A stretch of DNA of 64,000 nucleotides from Streptomyces drozdowiczii (GTDB taxonomy: Bacteria; Actinomycetota; Actinomycetes; Streptomycetales; Streptomycetaceae). The notes beneath the pieces were generated by a model. It did no database searches, was not told the origin of the DNA, and saw only the letters and a program-made list of their open reading frames with translations. A program made the translations under genes and the position numbers. Where the stretch lies: positions 6,386,001-6,450,000 of the forward strand of contig NZ_CP098740.1 of NCBI RefSeq assembly GCF_026167665.1, given 5' to 3'. Below are positions 53,483 to 61,997 of the stretch, one piece after another (within the stretch, counting starts at the first letter, position 1; every line of letters begins with the position of its first letter).

Positions 53483-54195
53483 CCACGCACCCGGAGCCGG
53501 GCCACCCGCTCGACGACCCGGTCGGCAGCGCGCTGCGCGGGCCGCACGCCCACTTCGCCGAGGGCCGGGGCCGCGTGCTGCGCTACCCCGCCGCGGTCGC
53601 CCCCTGGGTGGCCCTCCCGCCGGATCCCGGGCCGGCCGACTGGGCCGACGTGGCGGCGCTCACCGGGCCGGGCGGAGGCGTCACGATCACCGCCTTCCGG
53701 GAGCCCCCGCCCGCCGACTGGGAGATCACCTTCCATGCCCCCGGCGTCCAGCTGGTGGACGCGGGCGTGGCCGCGGAGCCCCTGCCGGAAGCGGTCCGGC
53801 TGGGCCCCGCCGACGTACCGGAGATGCTCGACCTGGTCGCCCGCACCCGGCCGGGCCCCTTCGAGCCCCGGACCGTCGAGCTCGGCACCTACCTCGGGGT
53901 GCGCCGGGACGGGGTGCTCGTCGCCATGGCGGGTGAGCGGATGCGCCCGCCGGGCTGGAGCGAGATCAGCGCCGTCTGCACCGACGCGTCGGTACGCGGC
54001 CAAGGGCTCGGCGGCGGACTCGTGCGCGCCGTCGCCCACGAGATCCGGCAGCGCGGCGAGATCCCGTTCCTGCACGCGGCGGCCGCCAACACCGGAGCCG
54101 TCCGGCTCTACGAGTCGCTGGGCTTCGAGCTCCGCCGAGGGGTCGAATTCCTGGCTGCCCTCGTCCCGGCCGGGGTGCCCGTGGCGGCGCGCTGA
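53479..54195 (+). CDS. GNAT-family N-acetyltransferase (FR47-like)
   Basis: 238 residues. The N-terminal half (about 1-100) lacks an obvious motif apart from WVALPPDPGPADWADVAALTGPGG, and the C-terminal half is a FR47-type acetyltransferase: EISAVCTDASVRGQGLGGGLVRAVAHEIRQRGEIPFLHAAAANTGAVRLYESLGFELRRGVEFLA. Acetyl-CoA binding sits in RGQGLGGG. The acceptor is unknown. GTG start, translationally coupled to the preceding oxidoreductase gene. Confidence 0.88.
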   Translation: MTTHPEPGHPLDDPVGSALRGPHAHFAEGRGRVLRYPAAVAPWVALPPDPGPADWADVAALTGPGGGVTITAFREPPPADWEITFHAPGVQLVDAGVAAEPLPEAVRLGPADVPEMLDLVARTRPGPFEPRTVELGTYLGVRRDGVLVAMAGERMRPPGWSEISAVCTDASVRGQGLGGGLVRAVAHEIRQRGEIPFLHAAAANTGAVRLYESLGFELRRGVEFLAALVPAGVPVAAR

Positions 54196-54340
54196 GAGGG
54201 GGCAGGGCGGTGTCTCCGCGCTTTCCGGGACCTTCGGCGCGGCCCCCGGGGCCGTAAGCCTCGTGTGCGCCACCCCTCCGACCGGGTCGAATGGGGGCAG
54301 GCGCCGGCATCCGGCCGGCCGATCCCGGAAGGAGAGGGCC

Positions 54341-55552
54341 TTGACGTTCGGACTCCTGAGCCGGCCCGCGCCCCCCGTGACGCTTCCCGGCACCGACCTC
54401 GGAGAGGCCGCCGTGCGCGCCCCCCGGGTCGGGAACGGGGTGCTGTTCGGCGCGCTGGCCCTGCTGACCGCCGCGATCGTCTGCCTGGACGTGTCGACGG
54501 GCCAGGATCTGCGCCTGGTGCCCCTGCTGGTGGTGGTACCGGCCTTCGTCTCGGTCTTCGGCACCATCGCCCAGACCACCGGTGTCGCCGCCTTCGTCCT
54601 GGCGGTGTCCGTCGCCTCGCGCCTGGCGGCCGGGGGAAGCAACTGGGACATCGCGAGCAGTGTCGTCTTCACCGTCCTGGCGTGTCTCCTCGGTATCGGC
54701 GCCTGCGTGCTGCGCATCCGGCACGCCATCGAGGTCGCCCGGCTCCGCTCCGCCGCCGTCGCGCTCCAGCGCCAGATCCTGCGCCCGCTGCCCATCCCCA
54801 CCGACCAGATCACCGCCCACGGCTCGTACACGCCGATCGAGGAGGACCACCTGGTCGGCGGGGACATCTACGAGGTCGTGCAGTCGCCCTACGGCACCCG
54901 CGTGATCATCGGCGACGTCCAGGGCAAGGGGCTTCCCGCGATCGGTGTGGGCTTCGCCGTCCTCGGCGCGTTCCGCGAGGCGGCCATCCGCGAACCCTCC
55001 CTCATCGGTGTCGTGGACCGGCTGGAGGACGCCGTCGTCCGGCAGAACGCCTTCGCCGCCCAGACCGGCGACACGGAACGCTTCGTGACCGCGCTCGTCC
55101 TCGGGTTCGACGGCGACGGCCGGGTCCGGGCCGTCAACTGCGGCCATCTGCCGCCGCGCCTGGTGCACGACGGGGTCGCCGTCACCGTGCCGCTGCGCCG
55201 GACGTCGGTACCGTTGGGCATGGCGGAACTCAGCGACGAGGGCCGCACCGCGGAACGGCTCGACTTCCCGCCCGGCGCGACGCTCCTGATGTTCACCGAC
55301 GGGGTGACCGAGGCCCGCGACCCCGAGGGGCGCTTCTATCCGCTCGACGCCCGGCTGAGCCGCTGGGCACGCCAGGGGCCCCGGGAACTGCTCGACGCGC
55401 TCGGACACGACCTGGAGGAGTTCTCCGGCGGTGTGCGACGCGACGACATCGCCGTACTGGCGCTGAGCCGGGTCTCCGCGTCGGCCCCCGCTCCGACCGA
55501 ACCGACGCTGTACGAGGCGATGCCGCCCGCCGAGGCGTTCAGCGGGCGGTAA
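54341..55552 (+). CDS. membrane-anchored SpoIIE-type PP2C phosphatase with a TTG start
   Basis: 403 residues. Three to four transmembrane helices (about 35-130: GVLFGALALLTAAIVCLDV, LRLVPLLVVVPAFVSVFGTIAQ, SVVFTVLACLLGIGACVL) precede a SpoIIE core (about 150-375): LVGGDIYEVVQSPYGTRVIIGDVQGKGLPAIG, RFVTALVLGFDGDG and MFTDGVTEARDPEG. Metal-ligand Asp positions are intact. The start is the TTG at 54341, 3 bp after GGAAGGAGAGGG; no ATG or GTG is close. It should relay an unknown signal to an anti-anti-sigma factor. This is the third SpoIIE phosphatase in the window. Confidence 0.9.
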   Translation: MTFGLLSRPAPPVTLPGTDLGEAAVRAPRVGNGVLFGALALLTAAIVCLDVSTGQDLRLVPLLVVVPAFVSVFGTIAQTTGVAAFVLAVSVASRLAAGGSNWDIASSVVFTVLACLLGIGACVLRIRHAIEVARLRSAAVALQRQILRPLPIPTDQITAHGSYTPIEEDHLVGGDIYEVVQSPYGTRVIIGDVQGKGLPAIGVGFAVLGAFREAAIREPSLIGVVDRLEDAVVRQNAFAAQTGDTERFVTALVLGFDGDGRVRAVNCGHLPPRLVHDGVAVTVPLRRTSVPLGMAELSDEGRTAERLDFPPGATLLMFTDGVTEARDPEGRFYPLDARLSRWARQGPRELLDALGHDLEEFSGGVRRDDIAVLALSRVSASAPAPTEPTLYEAMPPAEAFSGR

Positions 55553-55573
55553 CAGGCACCCACCAGGCATTCG

Positions 55574-55607
55574 ATGTCCCGGCGAGACTTCTGTCGCGCC
55601 GGGACAT
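55574..55607 (+). terminator. 11-bp inverted repeat, terminator and/or operator before the TetR gene
   Basis: ATGTCCCGGCG (55574-55584) and CGCCGGGACAT (55597-55607) are perfect complements with a 12-base loop, followed by TTTTC. It fits an intrinsic terminator of the phosphatase gene. It also lies 23 bp before the TetR start codon and could be an autoregulatory operator. Confidence 0.65.
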
Positions 55608-55629
55608 TTTCGGGTGTACGGTGAAAGAC

Positions 55630-56307
55630 ATGCAGGCGGAACAGAAGATTCCGGACAGGCGGGGCCGCAAGGCCCGCCGGACCCGGGACGCGCTGGCCGG
55701 GGCCGCGTTCGAGCTCGTGCTCGACCGGGGGCTCCGGGAGGTCACGGTCGAGGAGATCGCGGAACGCGCCGACCTGGACCGCCGCACCTTCAGCCGGTAC
55801 TTCGCCGGCAAGGAGGACGCCGTCCTTGACTCGGTCCGGGGCGACGGCGACCGCATCAACGAGGCCCTGCGCGCCCGCCCGGCCGACGAGCCCCCGCTCA
55901 CCGCCTACCGCCGGGCCGTCCAGGACTGGCTCGCGGACCCCGAGATCCCGGCCTGGCACCGCCGCCCGCGCATCTACGAGCTGCTGGTACTCGCCGAGCG
56001 CGAACCGACCCTCTACGCGGCCTTCCACCACATCCGGGTGGACGCCCAGGCGGACTCGGTCGCCATCATCGCGGACCGGCTCGGCACCGACCCCCTCAGC
56101 GACCTGCGGCCCGCCGTCACGGTCGCCGCCGGAGCCGGCGCCCTGCTCGCCGCCCAGGCCGCCTGGGTCCGCGGCGACCGCCCCGACGAGCTGCCCCGGC
56201 TCGTGGAACGGGCGTTCGATGCCCTGGTCGGCGAACTCTTCACCGGCCCCGCGCCGCACAGCACCACCAGCACCACCAGCACCACGGAAGGAAACGGCAC
56301 ATCATGA
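55630..56307 (+). CDS. TetR-family transcriptional regulator
   Basis: 225 residues. RRTRDALAGAAFELVLDRGLREVTVEEIAERADLDRRTFSRYFAGKEDAV is a complete helix-turn-helix; the rest is helical and of the AcrR/TetR_C type. A Ser/Thr-repeat tail (STTSTTSTTEGNG) ends it. ATG 55630 is preferred over GTG 55621. The stop overlaps the SDR gene start by 4 bp, so the regulator is cotranscribed with two oxidoreductases rather than divergent. Confidence 0.9.
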   Translation: MQAEQKIPDRRGRKARRTRDALAGAAFELVLDRGLREVTVEEIAERADLDRRTFSRYFAGKEDAVLDSVRGDGDRINEALRARPADEPPLTAYRRAVQDWLADPEIPAWHRRPRIYELLVLAEREPTLYAAFHHIRVDAQADSVAIIADRLGTDPLSDLRPAVTVAAGAGALLAAQAAWVRGDRPDELPRLVERAFDALVGELFTGPAPHSTTSTTSTTEGNGTS

Positions 56308-57071
56308 GCACCACCCCCACCGACCAGGAGTTCGCCGGCCGCACCGCCCTCGTCACCGGCGGGGCCTCCGGCATCGGCCTGGCCCTCGCCCACCGGCTCG
56401 CCGGCGCGGGCGCCTCGGTCGTGGTCGCCGACTACAACGAGGAGAGCGCCCGCGAGGCGGCCGCCGCCCTGGAGAGCGCCGGCGGCCGGGCCGCCGCCGT
56501 GGCCATGGACGTCACCGACCCCGCGTCCGTCGAGGCGGGCGTGCGGTTCGCCGTCGACACCTTCGGCGCCCTGCACCTCGCCGTGAACAACGCCGGCATC
56601 GGCGGACCCAGCAACCCGACCGGTGAGTACGCCGTCGCGGACTGGGACCGGGTCGTCGCGACCAACCTCAGCGGCGTCTTCTACTCGATGCGCTACGAAC
56701 TGCCCGCCATCGTCGCCGCGGGCGGCGGCGCGATCGTCAACATGTCCTCGATCCTGGGCACCAACGGCTTCGCCGGCTCGCCGGCCTACGTCGCCGCCAA
56801 GCACGGCGTCGTCGGCCTCACCAAGACCGCCGCCCTCGAGTACGCCGCCCAGAACGTCCGGATCAACGCGGTGGGCCCCGGCTTCATCGACACCCCGCTG
56901 CTGCGGAACACGGAGGGCCCGGCCCGCGACCACCTGATCTCGCTGCACCCGGCGGGCCGCCTGGGCACGTCCGAGGAGGTCGCGGAGCTGGCCGCCTTCC
57001 TGCTCTCCGACCGCGCCTCGTTCATCCACGGCAGCTACCACCTGGTGGACGGCGGCTACTCGGCCTCCTGA
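56304..57071 (+). CDS. classical short-chain dehydrogenase/reductase
   Basis: 255 residues. TGGASGIGLALAHRL is the cofactor glycine motif, VADYN suggests NAD preference (acidic residue after beta-2), NNAG and SSI with YVAAK form the catalytic Ser-Tyr-Lys set (YVAAKHGVVGLTK). It matches 3-oxoacyl reductase/glucose dehydrogenase-like SDRs. The substrate is not clear. It is coupled to the TetR gene in front and followed by an alcohol dehydrogenase 86 bp later. Confidence 0.93.
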   Translation: MSTTPTDQEFAGRTALVTGGASGIGLALAHRLAGAGASVVVADYNEESAREAAAALESAGGRAAAVAMDVTDPASVEAGVRFAVDTFGALHLAVNNAGIGGPSNPTGEYAVADWDRVVATNLSGVFYSMRYELPAIVAAGGGAIVNMSSILGTNGFAGSPAYVAAKHGVVGLTKTAALEYAAQNVRINAVGPGFIDTPLLRNTEGPARDHLISLHPAGRLGTSEEVAELAAFLLSDRASFIHGSYHLVDGGYSAS

Positions 57072-57096
57072 GGGGGTTTCGGGGGGCAGCGCATTC

Positions 57097-57126
57097 GGGG
57101 TCAGCACATTTCCGGGGGTCAGCACA
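57097..57126 (+). repeat. direct repeat in the gap before the alcohol dehydrogenase gene
   Basis: GGGGTCAGCACA occurs at 57097-57108 and 57115-57126, 18 bp start to start, 32 bp before the ATG. It may be a regulator-binding site, for instance for the cotranscribed TetR protein. Confidence 0.4.
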
Positions 57127-57157
57127 GAAGACAGCCACAGAGGTCGAGGAGGACCCC

Positions 57158-58198
57158 ATGAAGGCAGTTCAGTACCGCGAGATCGGCGCCGCACCCGAGG
57201 TCGTCACCGTGCCCGACCCGGAGCCGGGCCCCGGGCAGGTGCTGCTGAAGGTCACGGCGGCGGGCGTCTGCCACTCCGACATCGCCGTGATGAGCTGGAC
57301 CGCGGACCAGTTCCCGTACCCGCTGCCCCTCACCCTCGGCCACGAGGGCGTCGGCACGATCGCCGCGCTCGGCGACGGCGTCACCGGCCTGGAGACCGGC
57401 CAGTCCGTCGCGGTCTACGGCCCCTGGGGCTGCGGCACCTGCGTGAAGTGCGCCGAGGGCAAGGAGAACTACTGCCTGCGCGCCGCCGAGCTGGGCATCA
57501 ACCCGCCCGGCCTCGGCTCGCCCGGCGCCATGGCCGAGTACATGATCGTGGACGACCCGCGCCACCTGCTGCCCATCGGCGACCTCGACCCCGTGAGGAC
57601 CGTGCCGCTCACCGACGCCGGCCTCACCCCGTACCACGCCATCAAGCGCTCGCTGCCGAAGCTGGTGCCCGGGGCCACCGTCGTCGTCATCGGCACCGGC
57701 GGCCTCGGCCATGTGGCGATCCAGCTGCTGCGCGCCCTGACGTCCGCCCGGGTCGTCGCCCTCGACGTCACCGAGGACAAGCTCGCCCTCGCCCGCGCCG
57801 TCGGGGCGCACGAGACCGTCCTGTCCGACGAGCACGCGGCCGCCCGCATCCGTGAGCTGACGGGCGGCATCGGCGCCCAGGTCGTCCTGGACTTCGTCGG
57901 CGCCCCGCCGACCGTCGCCACCGCCGGCGCGGCGGCCGCCATCGACTCCGACGTGACCATCGTCGGCATCGGCGGGGGAGCGCTGCCCGTGGGCTTCGGC
58001 GCCCTTCCGTTCAACACGACGGTCACCGCCCCGTACTGGGGATCGCGTTCCGAGCTGGCCGAGGTGCTGGAGCTGGCCCACGCCGGTGCGGTGGACGTGC
58101 ACGTCGAGACCTACCCGCTGGACGAGGCGCCGCTCGCCTACGAGCGCCTGCACGCCGGCAAGATCAACGGCCGGGCGGTCATCCTCCCGCAGAGCTGA
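57158..58198 (+). CDS. zinc-dependent alcohol dehydrogenase (MDR family)
   Basis: 346 residues. GVCHSD (catalytic zinc Cys), GHEGVG (GHE motif) and the structural-zinc cluster GCGTCVKCAEGKENYC are all intact. VVIGTGGLGHVAIQLLRALTSARVVALD is the coenzyme-binding motif with an Asp suggesting NAD. It interconverts an alcohol and an aldehyde. It resembles medium-chain NAD-dependent ADHs from actinobacteria. With the SDR and TetR upstream it may form a small inducible oxidation pathway. The gene is convergent with the Nudix gene and followed by a strong hairpin. Confidence 0.94.
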   Translation: MKAVQYREIGAAPEVVTVPDPEPGPGQVLLKVTAAGVCHSDIAVMSWTADQFPYPLPLTLGHEGVGTIAALGDGVTGLETGQSVAVYGPWGCGTCVKCAEGKENYCLRAAELGINPPGLGSPGAMAEYMIVDDPRHLLPIGDLDPVRTVPLTDAGLTPYHAIKRSLPKLVPGATVVVIGTGGLGHVAIQLLRALTSARVVALDVTEDKLALARAVGAHETVLSDEHAAARIRELTGGIGAQVVLDFVGAPPTVATAGAAAAIDSDVTIVGIGGGALPVGFGALPFNTTVTAPYWGSRSELAEVLELAHAGAVDVHVETYPLDEAPLAYERLHAGKINGRAVILPQS

Positions 58199-58211
58199 GC
58201 CGTGGCGGGCG

Positions 58212-58238
58212 GGGCGGGGCCGGCATCAGGCCCCGCCC
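58212..58238. terminator. bidirectional terminator between ADH and Nudix genes
   Basis: A perfect 10-bp stem, GGGCGGGGCC / GGCCCCGCCC, with a 7-base loop in the 27-bp convergent gap; it overlaps the last codons of the Nudix gene. Confidence 0.75.
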
Positions 58239-58717
58239 TCCGCCAGACGCCCCCGCAGCCGGTCCACGAAGACCCGCTGCCCCTTCACCAGCCGCACCGC
58301 CGCCTCCTCGGGCGTGCACCAGGCGAACCGGTCCATCTCCGGGAACTCCCGCAGCGTCCCCGACTTCCGGGGCCACTCCATCGCGAACGTGCCCGGCACC
58401 GCGCTCGCCGGATCGGCATCGCCCTCCACCGCCCACACGGTCACCGTCTTCCCGCTGGGCTGCCGGGCCTCGCCGAGATCCACCCACGCACCGTCCGGCG
58501 CCGGATGCCCGAACTCCTCCTCGAACTCCCGGCGCGCCGCAGCCCTCGGCTCCTCGTCGGGGCCGTACTCGCCCTTGGGCACCGACCAGGCGGCCTCCTC
58601 GCGCCCCGTCCAGAACGGCCCGCCCATGTGGCCGATGAACACTTCGAGGCCGCGCCCGGCACCGGTGCGGAACAGCAGGAGGCCCGCGCTGCGGCGGGCG
58701 GTCTTCTTGGCCGTCAT
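58226..58717 (-). CDS. Nudix hydrolase
   Basis: 163 residues. The Nudix box GX5EX7REUXEEXGU is complete in GEYGPDEEPRAAARREFEEEFG (about 57-78), with Arg-Glu-x2-Glu-Glu metal ligands. SAGLLLFRTGAGRGLEVFIGHMGGPFW is the family N-terminus typical of the actinobacterial ADP-ribose/NTP-type subfamily. It hydrolyses a nucleoside diphosphate linked to another moiety; the substrate is unknown. ATG 58717 is chosen; ATG 58738 would add seven residues. No strong ribosome-binding site. Confidence 0.92.
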   Translation of the reverse strand: MTAKKTARRSAGLLLFRTGAGRGLEVFIGHMGGPFWTGREEAAWSVPKGEYGPDEEPRAAARREFEEEFGHPAPDGAWVDLGEARQPSGKTVTVWAVEGDADPASAVPGTFAMEWPRKSGTLREFPEMDRFAWCTPEEAAVRLVKGQRVFVDRLRGRLAEGGA

Positions 58718-58751
58718 ACCGCCAAGTGTGCGCGGCAACCGGCCGCCGGGG

Positions 58752-58796
58752 CCTGTCCGGCGGATCCTCGCGGGCCACGAAGGTCCGCCGGACAGG
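58752..58796 (-). terminator. 13-bp inverted repeat, terminator of the dha operon and REP-like element
   Basis: CCTGTCCGGCGGA (58752-58764) and TCCGCCGGACAGG (58784-58796) are perfect complements with a 19-base spacer, directly past the dhaM stop codon. The sequence GGGCCTGTCCGGC (58749-58761) recurs exactly at 26361-26373 between two other converging genes, suggesting a dispersed extragenic palindrome. Confidence 0.7.
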
Positions 58797-58798
58797 TC

Positions 58799-59203
58799 CT
58801 AGACCTTGCGGTAGTCGTACGCCTCCGAGGCCGCCGCTGCCACCGCGTCGAGGTCCCCGCCCGCCGACGCCGTGACCACCGCGGCCACCGCGCCCTCCAC
58901 GAACGGGGCGTCCACCAGCCGCGTCCCGGCCGGGAGTTCGTCGCCCTCGGCGAGCATCGCCTTCACCGTGAGGACCGCGCTCCCCAGATCGACCAGGACG
59001 GCGACCCCCGCCCCGCCGTCCACCGCCCGGGCGGCCTTTGCGATCAGCTCCGCGCTCGTCCCGAGCCCGCCCGCCCCGGTGCCGCCCGCCGCGGCCACCG
59101 GAGCCGTCGCCCCGCCCGCCGCCAGCCCCCGGGCCAGCTCCGCCACGGACTCGGCCACCGCCCCGCTGTGCGAGACCAGCACGATGCCCACCTGCGCGCT
59201 CAC
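58799..59203 (-). CDS. dhaM: DhaM-like PTS EIIA-type phosphotransfer protein
   Basis: 134 residues. VGIVLVSHSGAVAESVAELARGL contains the phosphorylated His (SHS, about residue 11) of the EIIA-mannose-like fold, as in DhaM. LVDLGSAVLTVKAML and VDAPFVEGAVAAVVTASAGG are also typical. It passes phosphate from HPr to DhaL-bound ADP in PEP-dependent dihydroxyacetone kinases. Only the EIIA domain is present, without the EI/HPr-like extensions of the E. coli protein. ATGA overlap with dhaL. Confidence 0.92.
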   Translation of the reverse strand: MSAQVGIVLVSHSGAVAESVAELARGLAAGGATAPVAAAGGTGAGGLGTSAELIAKAARAVDGGAGVAVLVDLGSAVLTVKAMLAEGDELPAGTRLVDAPFVEGAVAAVVTASAGGDLDAVAAAASEAYDYRKV

Positions 59204-59805
59204 TCCGCGCCCCCGTCCGCCTCCGCCAGCGCCGCGATCAGCAGCGCCGCCGAGGTCGCCCCCGGGTCCTGATGCCCCTCGCTCCGCTCGCCCAGATAGC
59301 TCGCCCGCCCCTTGCGCGCCCGGAGCGGCACGGTCGCCTCCGCACCCGCGGCCGCCGCGTCCCGGCCCGCCGCGAACGAGGTTCCCAGCGCCTCCACGCC
59401 CGGCAGCAGCGCGTCGAGCATCGTCTTGTCACCGGCCTGCGCCCCGCCCAGCTGCGCCACCGCGGCGACGCCCTCGCCGAGCGCCCGCGCCAGATCGGCG
59501 GGGGACACGGCGGCGGCGTCGCCCAGCGCCTTGCCCGTACGCCGCAGCAGCGTCCCGTACAGCGGGCCCGAGGCGCCGCCGACCGTCGAGATCAGCTGCC
59601 GTCCGGCCAGGGCCAGCACGGCCCCCGGCGTCCGCGGCGGCTCCTTCGCCAGGGCCGCCGAGACCGCGGCGAACCCGCGCTGGAGATTGCTGCCGTGATC
59701 GGCGTCCCCGATCGCGGAGTCCAGCTCGGTCAGACGCGCCGCCTCACGGTCGACCAGACCGGCGGTCGCGGTCATCCAGCGGTGGAAGAAATCGGCGTCG
59801 AGCAC
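59200..59805 (-). CDS. dhaL: dihydroxyacetone kinase subunit DhaL
   Basis: 201 residues. The metal-ADP-binding loop LTELDSAIGDADHGSNLQRGF (three Asp in DSAIGDADHG) is complete; ISTVGGASGPLYGTLLR and GDKTMLDALLPG are the nucleotide-binding motifs. GTG 59805 follows TAGGAGATCAA. The subunit carries ADP/ATP for phosphoryl transfer to DhaK-bound dihydroxyacetone. It is the middle gene of dhaK-dhaL-dhaM, coupled to dhaM. Confidence 0.94.
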   Translation of the reverse strand: MLDADFFHRWMTATAGLVDREAARLTELDSAIGDADHGSNLQRGFAAVSAALAKEPPRTPGAVLALAGRQLISTVGGASGPLYGTLLRRTGKALGDAAAVSPADLARALGEGVAAVAQLGGAQAGDKTMLDALLPGVEALGTSFAAGRDAAAAGAEATVPLRARKGRASYLGERSEGHQDPGATSAALLIAALAEADGGAE

Positions 59806-59831
59806 TTGATCTCCTAGGTCCGTCACGCGGA

Positions 59832-60817
59832 TCAGCGTCCCCAGCGCAGCGCCGGCGTCTCGACCGGCGCGTCCCACAGCCGCAACAGCTCCTCGTCCAC
59901 CTGGCACAGCGTCACCGAGCAGCCCGCCATGTCGAGCGAGGTCACGTAGTTGCCCACGAGCGTACGGGCGACCACCACGCCCCGTTCCCGCAGTACCCGG
60001 TGCACCTCGGCGCCGAACCCGTACAGCTCCAGCAGCGGGGTCGCGCCCATGCCGTTGACCAGGGCGAGGACCGGGCCGCTGGGCCGCAGGTCGTCCAGGA
60101 CCGCGTTCACGGCGAAGTCCGCGATCTCCCCGGAGGTCATCATCGCCCGCCGCTCCCGGCCCGGTTCGCCGTGGATGCCGATGCCCAGTTCCAGCTCGCC
60201 CGCGGGCAGATCGAAGGTGGGGAGCCCTTCGCGGGCGTCGTGACGGAGCTGAGGGCCACGCCGAAGCTGCGCGAGGACTCGTCCACCCGGCGGGCGATCG
60301 CGGCCACCCGGTCCAGCGGGGCGCCCTCGTCGGCCGCCGCGCCCGCGATCTTCTCCACGAACAGGGTGGCCCCCGTGCCCCGGCGCCCGGCGGTGTAGAG
60401 GCTGTCGGTCACCGCGACGTCGTCGTCCACGAGCACCTGCTCGACGCGCAGCCCCTCCTCCTCGGCGAGCTCGGCCGCCATCTCGAAGTTGAGGACGTCC
60501 CCGGTGTAGTTCTTGACGACGAAGAGCACGCCCTCGCCGCTGTCCACGGCGGCCGCCGCCCGCACCATCTGGTCCGGCACCGGAGAGGTGAACACCTCGC
60601 CCGGACACGCCGCCGACAGCATTCCGGGCCCGACGAACCCGGCGTGCAGCGGCTCGTGCCCCGACCCGCCACCGGAGACCAGGGCCACCTTCCCGGCCAC
60701 GGGCGCGTCCCGGCGTACGACGACCCGGTTCTCCACGTCCACGGTCAGCTCGGGATGGGAGGCGGCGATCCCGCGCAACGCGTCGGCCACCACGGTTTCG
60801 GGAACGTTGATCAGCAT
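59832..60817 (-). pseudogene. dhaK: dihydroxyacetone kinase subunit DhaK, interrupted by a one-base frameshift
   Basis: Two frames make one full DhaK of about 328 residues. The 5' frame (ATG 60817) reads LINVPETVVADALRGIAAS, LVSGGGSGHEPLHAGFVG, and VVKNYTGDVLNFEMA, then diverges after TTPAKGSP. The other frame resumes with FDLPAGELELGIGIHGEPG, the loop whose His forms the covalent hemiaminal with dihydroxyacetone in known DhaK proteins, and runs to ETPALRWGR. Adding one G to the GGGG run at 60219-60222 restores GSPTFDLPAG. DhaK binds dihydroxyacetone in the DhaKLM kinase. As dhaL and dhaM are intact, an error is more likely than a true loss. Confidence 0.9.
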
Positions 60818-60970
60818 GCGCAACGGAATCTCCCAGGAGAGCTGTCGGACCCGGACGGCGTGAACCGTTCCCACCGTAGGCCGTGATCGCGCCGCTGCGA
60901 AGACGGCGGGGCTACGCTGTCGCCGTCCGCCGCGCCCCGCGCCCCCTCCCGCAGGAACAGGTGACCGGAT

Positions 60971-61516
60971 TTGCTGTACATCGCGCTGCTCCGAGGGCTG
61001 AACGTGCCGGGCCGCTCCGTGAAGATGGAGCGGCTGCGCGGACTCTTCACGGAGCTGGGTCTCGCCTCCGTACGCAGCTACATCCAGAGCGGCAACGTCT
61101 TCTTCGAGTCCGACGAGACCGACCGGGCCGCCCTCGCCGCCCGTATCGGCGACCACCTCGCCGGGGCCCTCGGCTACGACGTCGCGGTCTGCCTGCGCAC
61201 GGTCCCCGAGCTGGAGGAGCTGATCGCGCTCGACCCGTTCAAGGACGTCACCGTCACCGACGACATCCGCTGCTGCGTCGTGTTCACGACCGAGCGCATC
61301 CCGTCGGATCTGGACCTGCCGATGCTCTCCCCGAAGAAGGACATGGAGATCATCGGCCACACCGACTACGACGCGTTCGTCGTCTGGCACCTCATCAACG
61401 GCAAGGCACCGGCCGCCAAGGGCTTCCAGGAAGGCGTCCTGGGCCGCGACGCGACCACCCGCTTCTTCCACACCGTCGCGAAGATCCTGGCCGCGGCCAG
61501 GAAGGGAACCGCCTAG
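60971..61516 (+). CDS. DUF1697 protein
   Basis: 181 residues. The family opening YIALLRGLNVPG(R)xVKMxxLR and RSYIQSGNVFFES, plus DFKDVTVT-type segments and a WHLINGKAP...FFHTVAKIL ending, match DUF1697, a family of unknown function in many bacteria. The start is TTG 60971 (LYIALLRGLN), since no ATG or GTG lies in frame near it; upstream GGAACAGGTGACCGG offers a weak site. It is divergent from dhaK and convergent with the molybdate regulator (4-bp overlap). Confidence 0.85.
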   Translation: MLYIALLRGLNVPGRSVKMERLRGLFTELGLASVRSYIQSGNVFFESDETDRAALAARIGDHLAGALGYDVAVCLRTVPELEELIALDPFKDVTVTDDIRCCVVFTTERIPSDLDLPMLSPKKDMEIIGHTDYDAFVVWHLINGKAPAAKGFQEGVLGRDATTRFFHTVAKILAAARKGTA

Positions 61517-61908
61517 GCCCGGTCGATGTGCACGCTGGTCGACTTCACCCGGGCGGTGGCCTGCACCCCGACCTCCAGGCCCAGTTCCTCCACGGCCTCC
61601 CGGGTCAGCAGGGACACCAGCCGGTGCGGTCCGGCCTGGATCTCGACCTGCGCGGCCACATCGCCCAGCTTCACGGCGGTGACGATGCCCGCGAACGCGT
61701 TGCGCGCGGAGGTGTACGAGACCTCCTCGTCGCCCGCTCCGCTCTGCGCGACCTCCACGGAGAAGGCCGCCAGGTCGCGGCCGTCGATGAGGCGGCGGCC
61801 GCCCTCGTCGCGGTGGGTCGCGACGCGCCCCGCGTCGGCCCAGCGCCGGGCGGTGTCGGGGCTGACACCCAGGAGCCGGGCCGCCTGCCCGATCGTGTAC
61901 GACTGCAT
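61513..61908 (-). CDS. MerR-like HTH with molybdate-binding TOBE/Mop domain
   Basis: 131 residues. The N-terminal MQSYTIGQAARLLGVSPDTARRWADAGRVATHRDEGGRRLIDGRDLAAF is a MerR/excisionase-type helix-turn-helix with its wing (about 1-50). The C-terminus (about 65-130, SARNAFAGIVTAVKLGDVAAQVEIQAGPHRLVSLLTREAVEELGLEVGVQATARVKSTSVHI) is a single Mop/TOBE domain that binds molybdate. This combination is an actinobacterial molybdate-responsive regulator or storage protein. ATG 61908 is the natural start. No modABC genes are in view. Confidence 0.93.
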   Translation of the reverse strand: MQSYTIGQAARLLGVSPDTARRWADAGRVATHRDEGGRRLIDGRDLAAFSVEVAQSGAGDEEVSYTSARNAFAGIVTAVKLGDVAAQVEIQAGPHRLVSLLTREAVEELGLEVGVQATARVKSTSVHIDRA

Positions 61909-61997
61909 GCGCCGTACCCTAACCGGCGCCCCGCCCCGCACGGCCGGGTGGACCAGCCGAGATGAGGAATCCGGGCCCGCGTCCTAGGGTGCGAACC

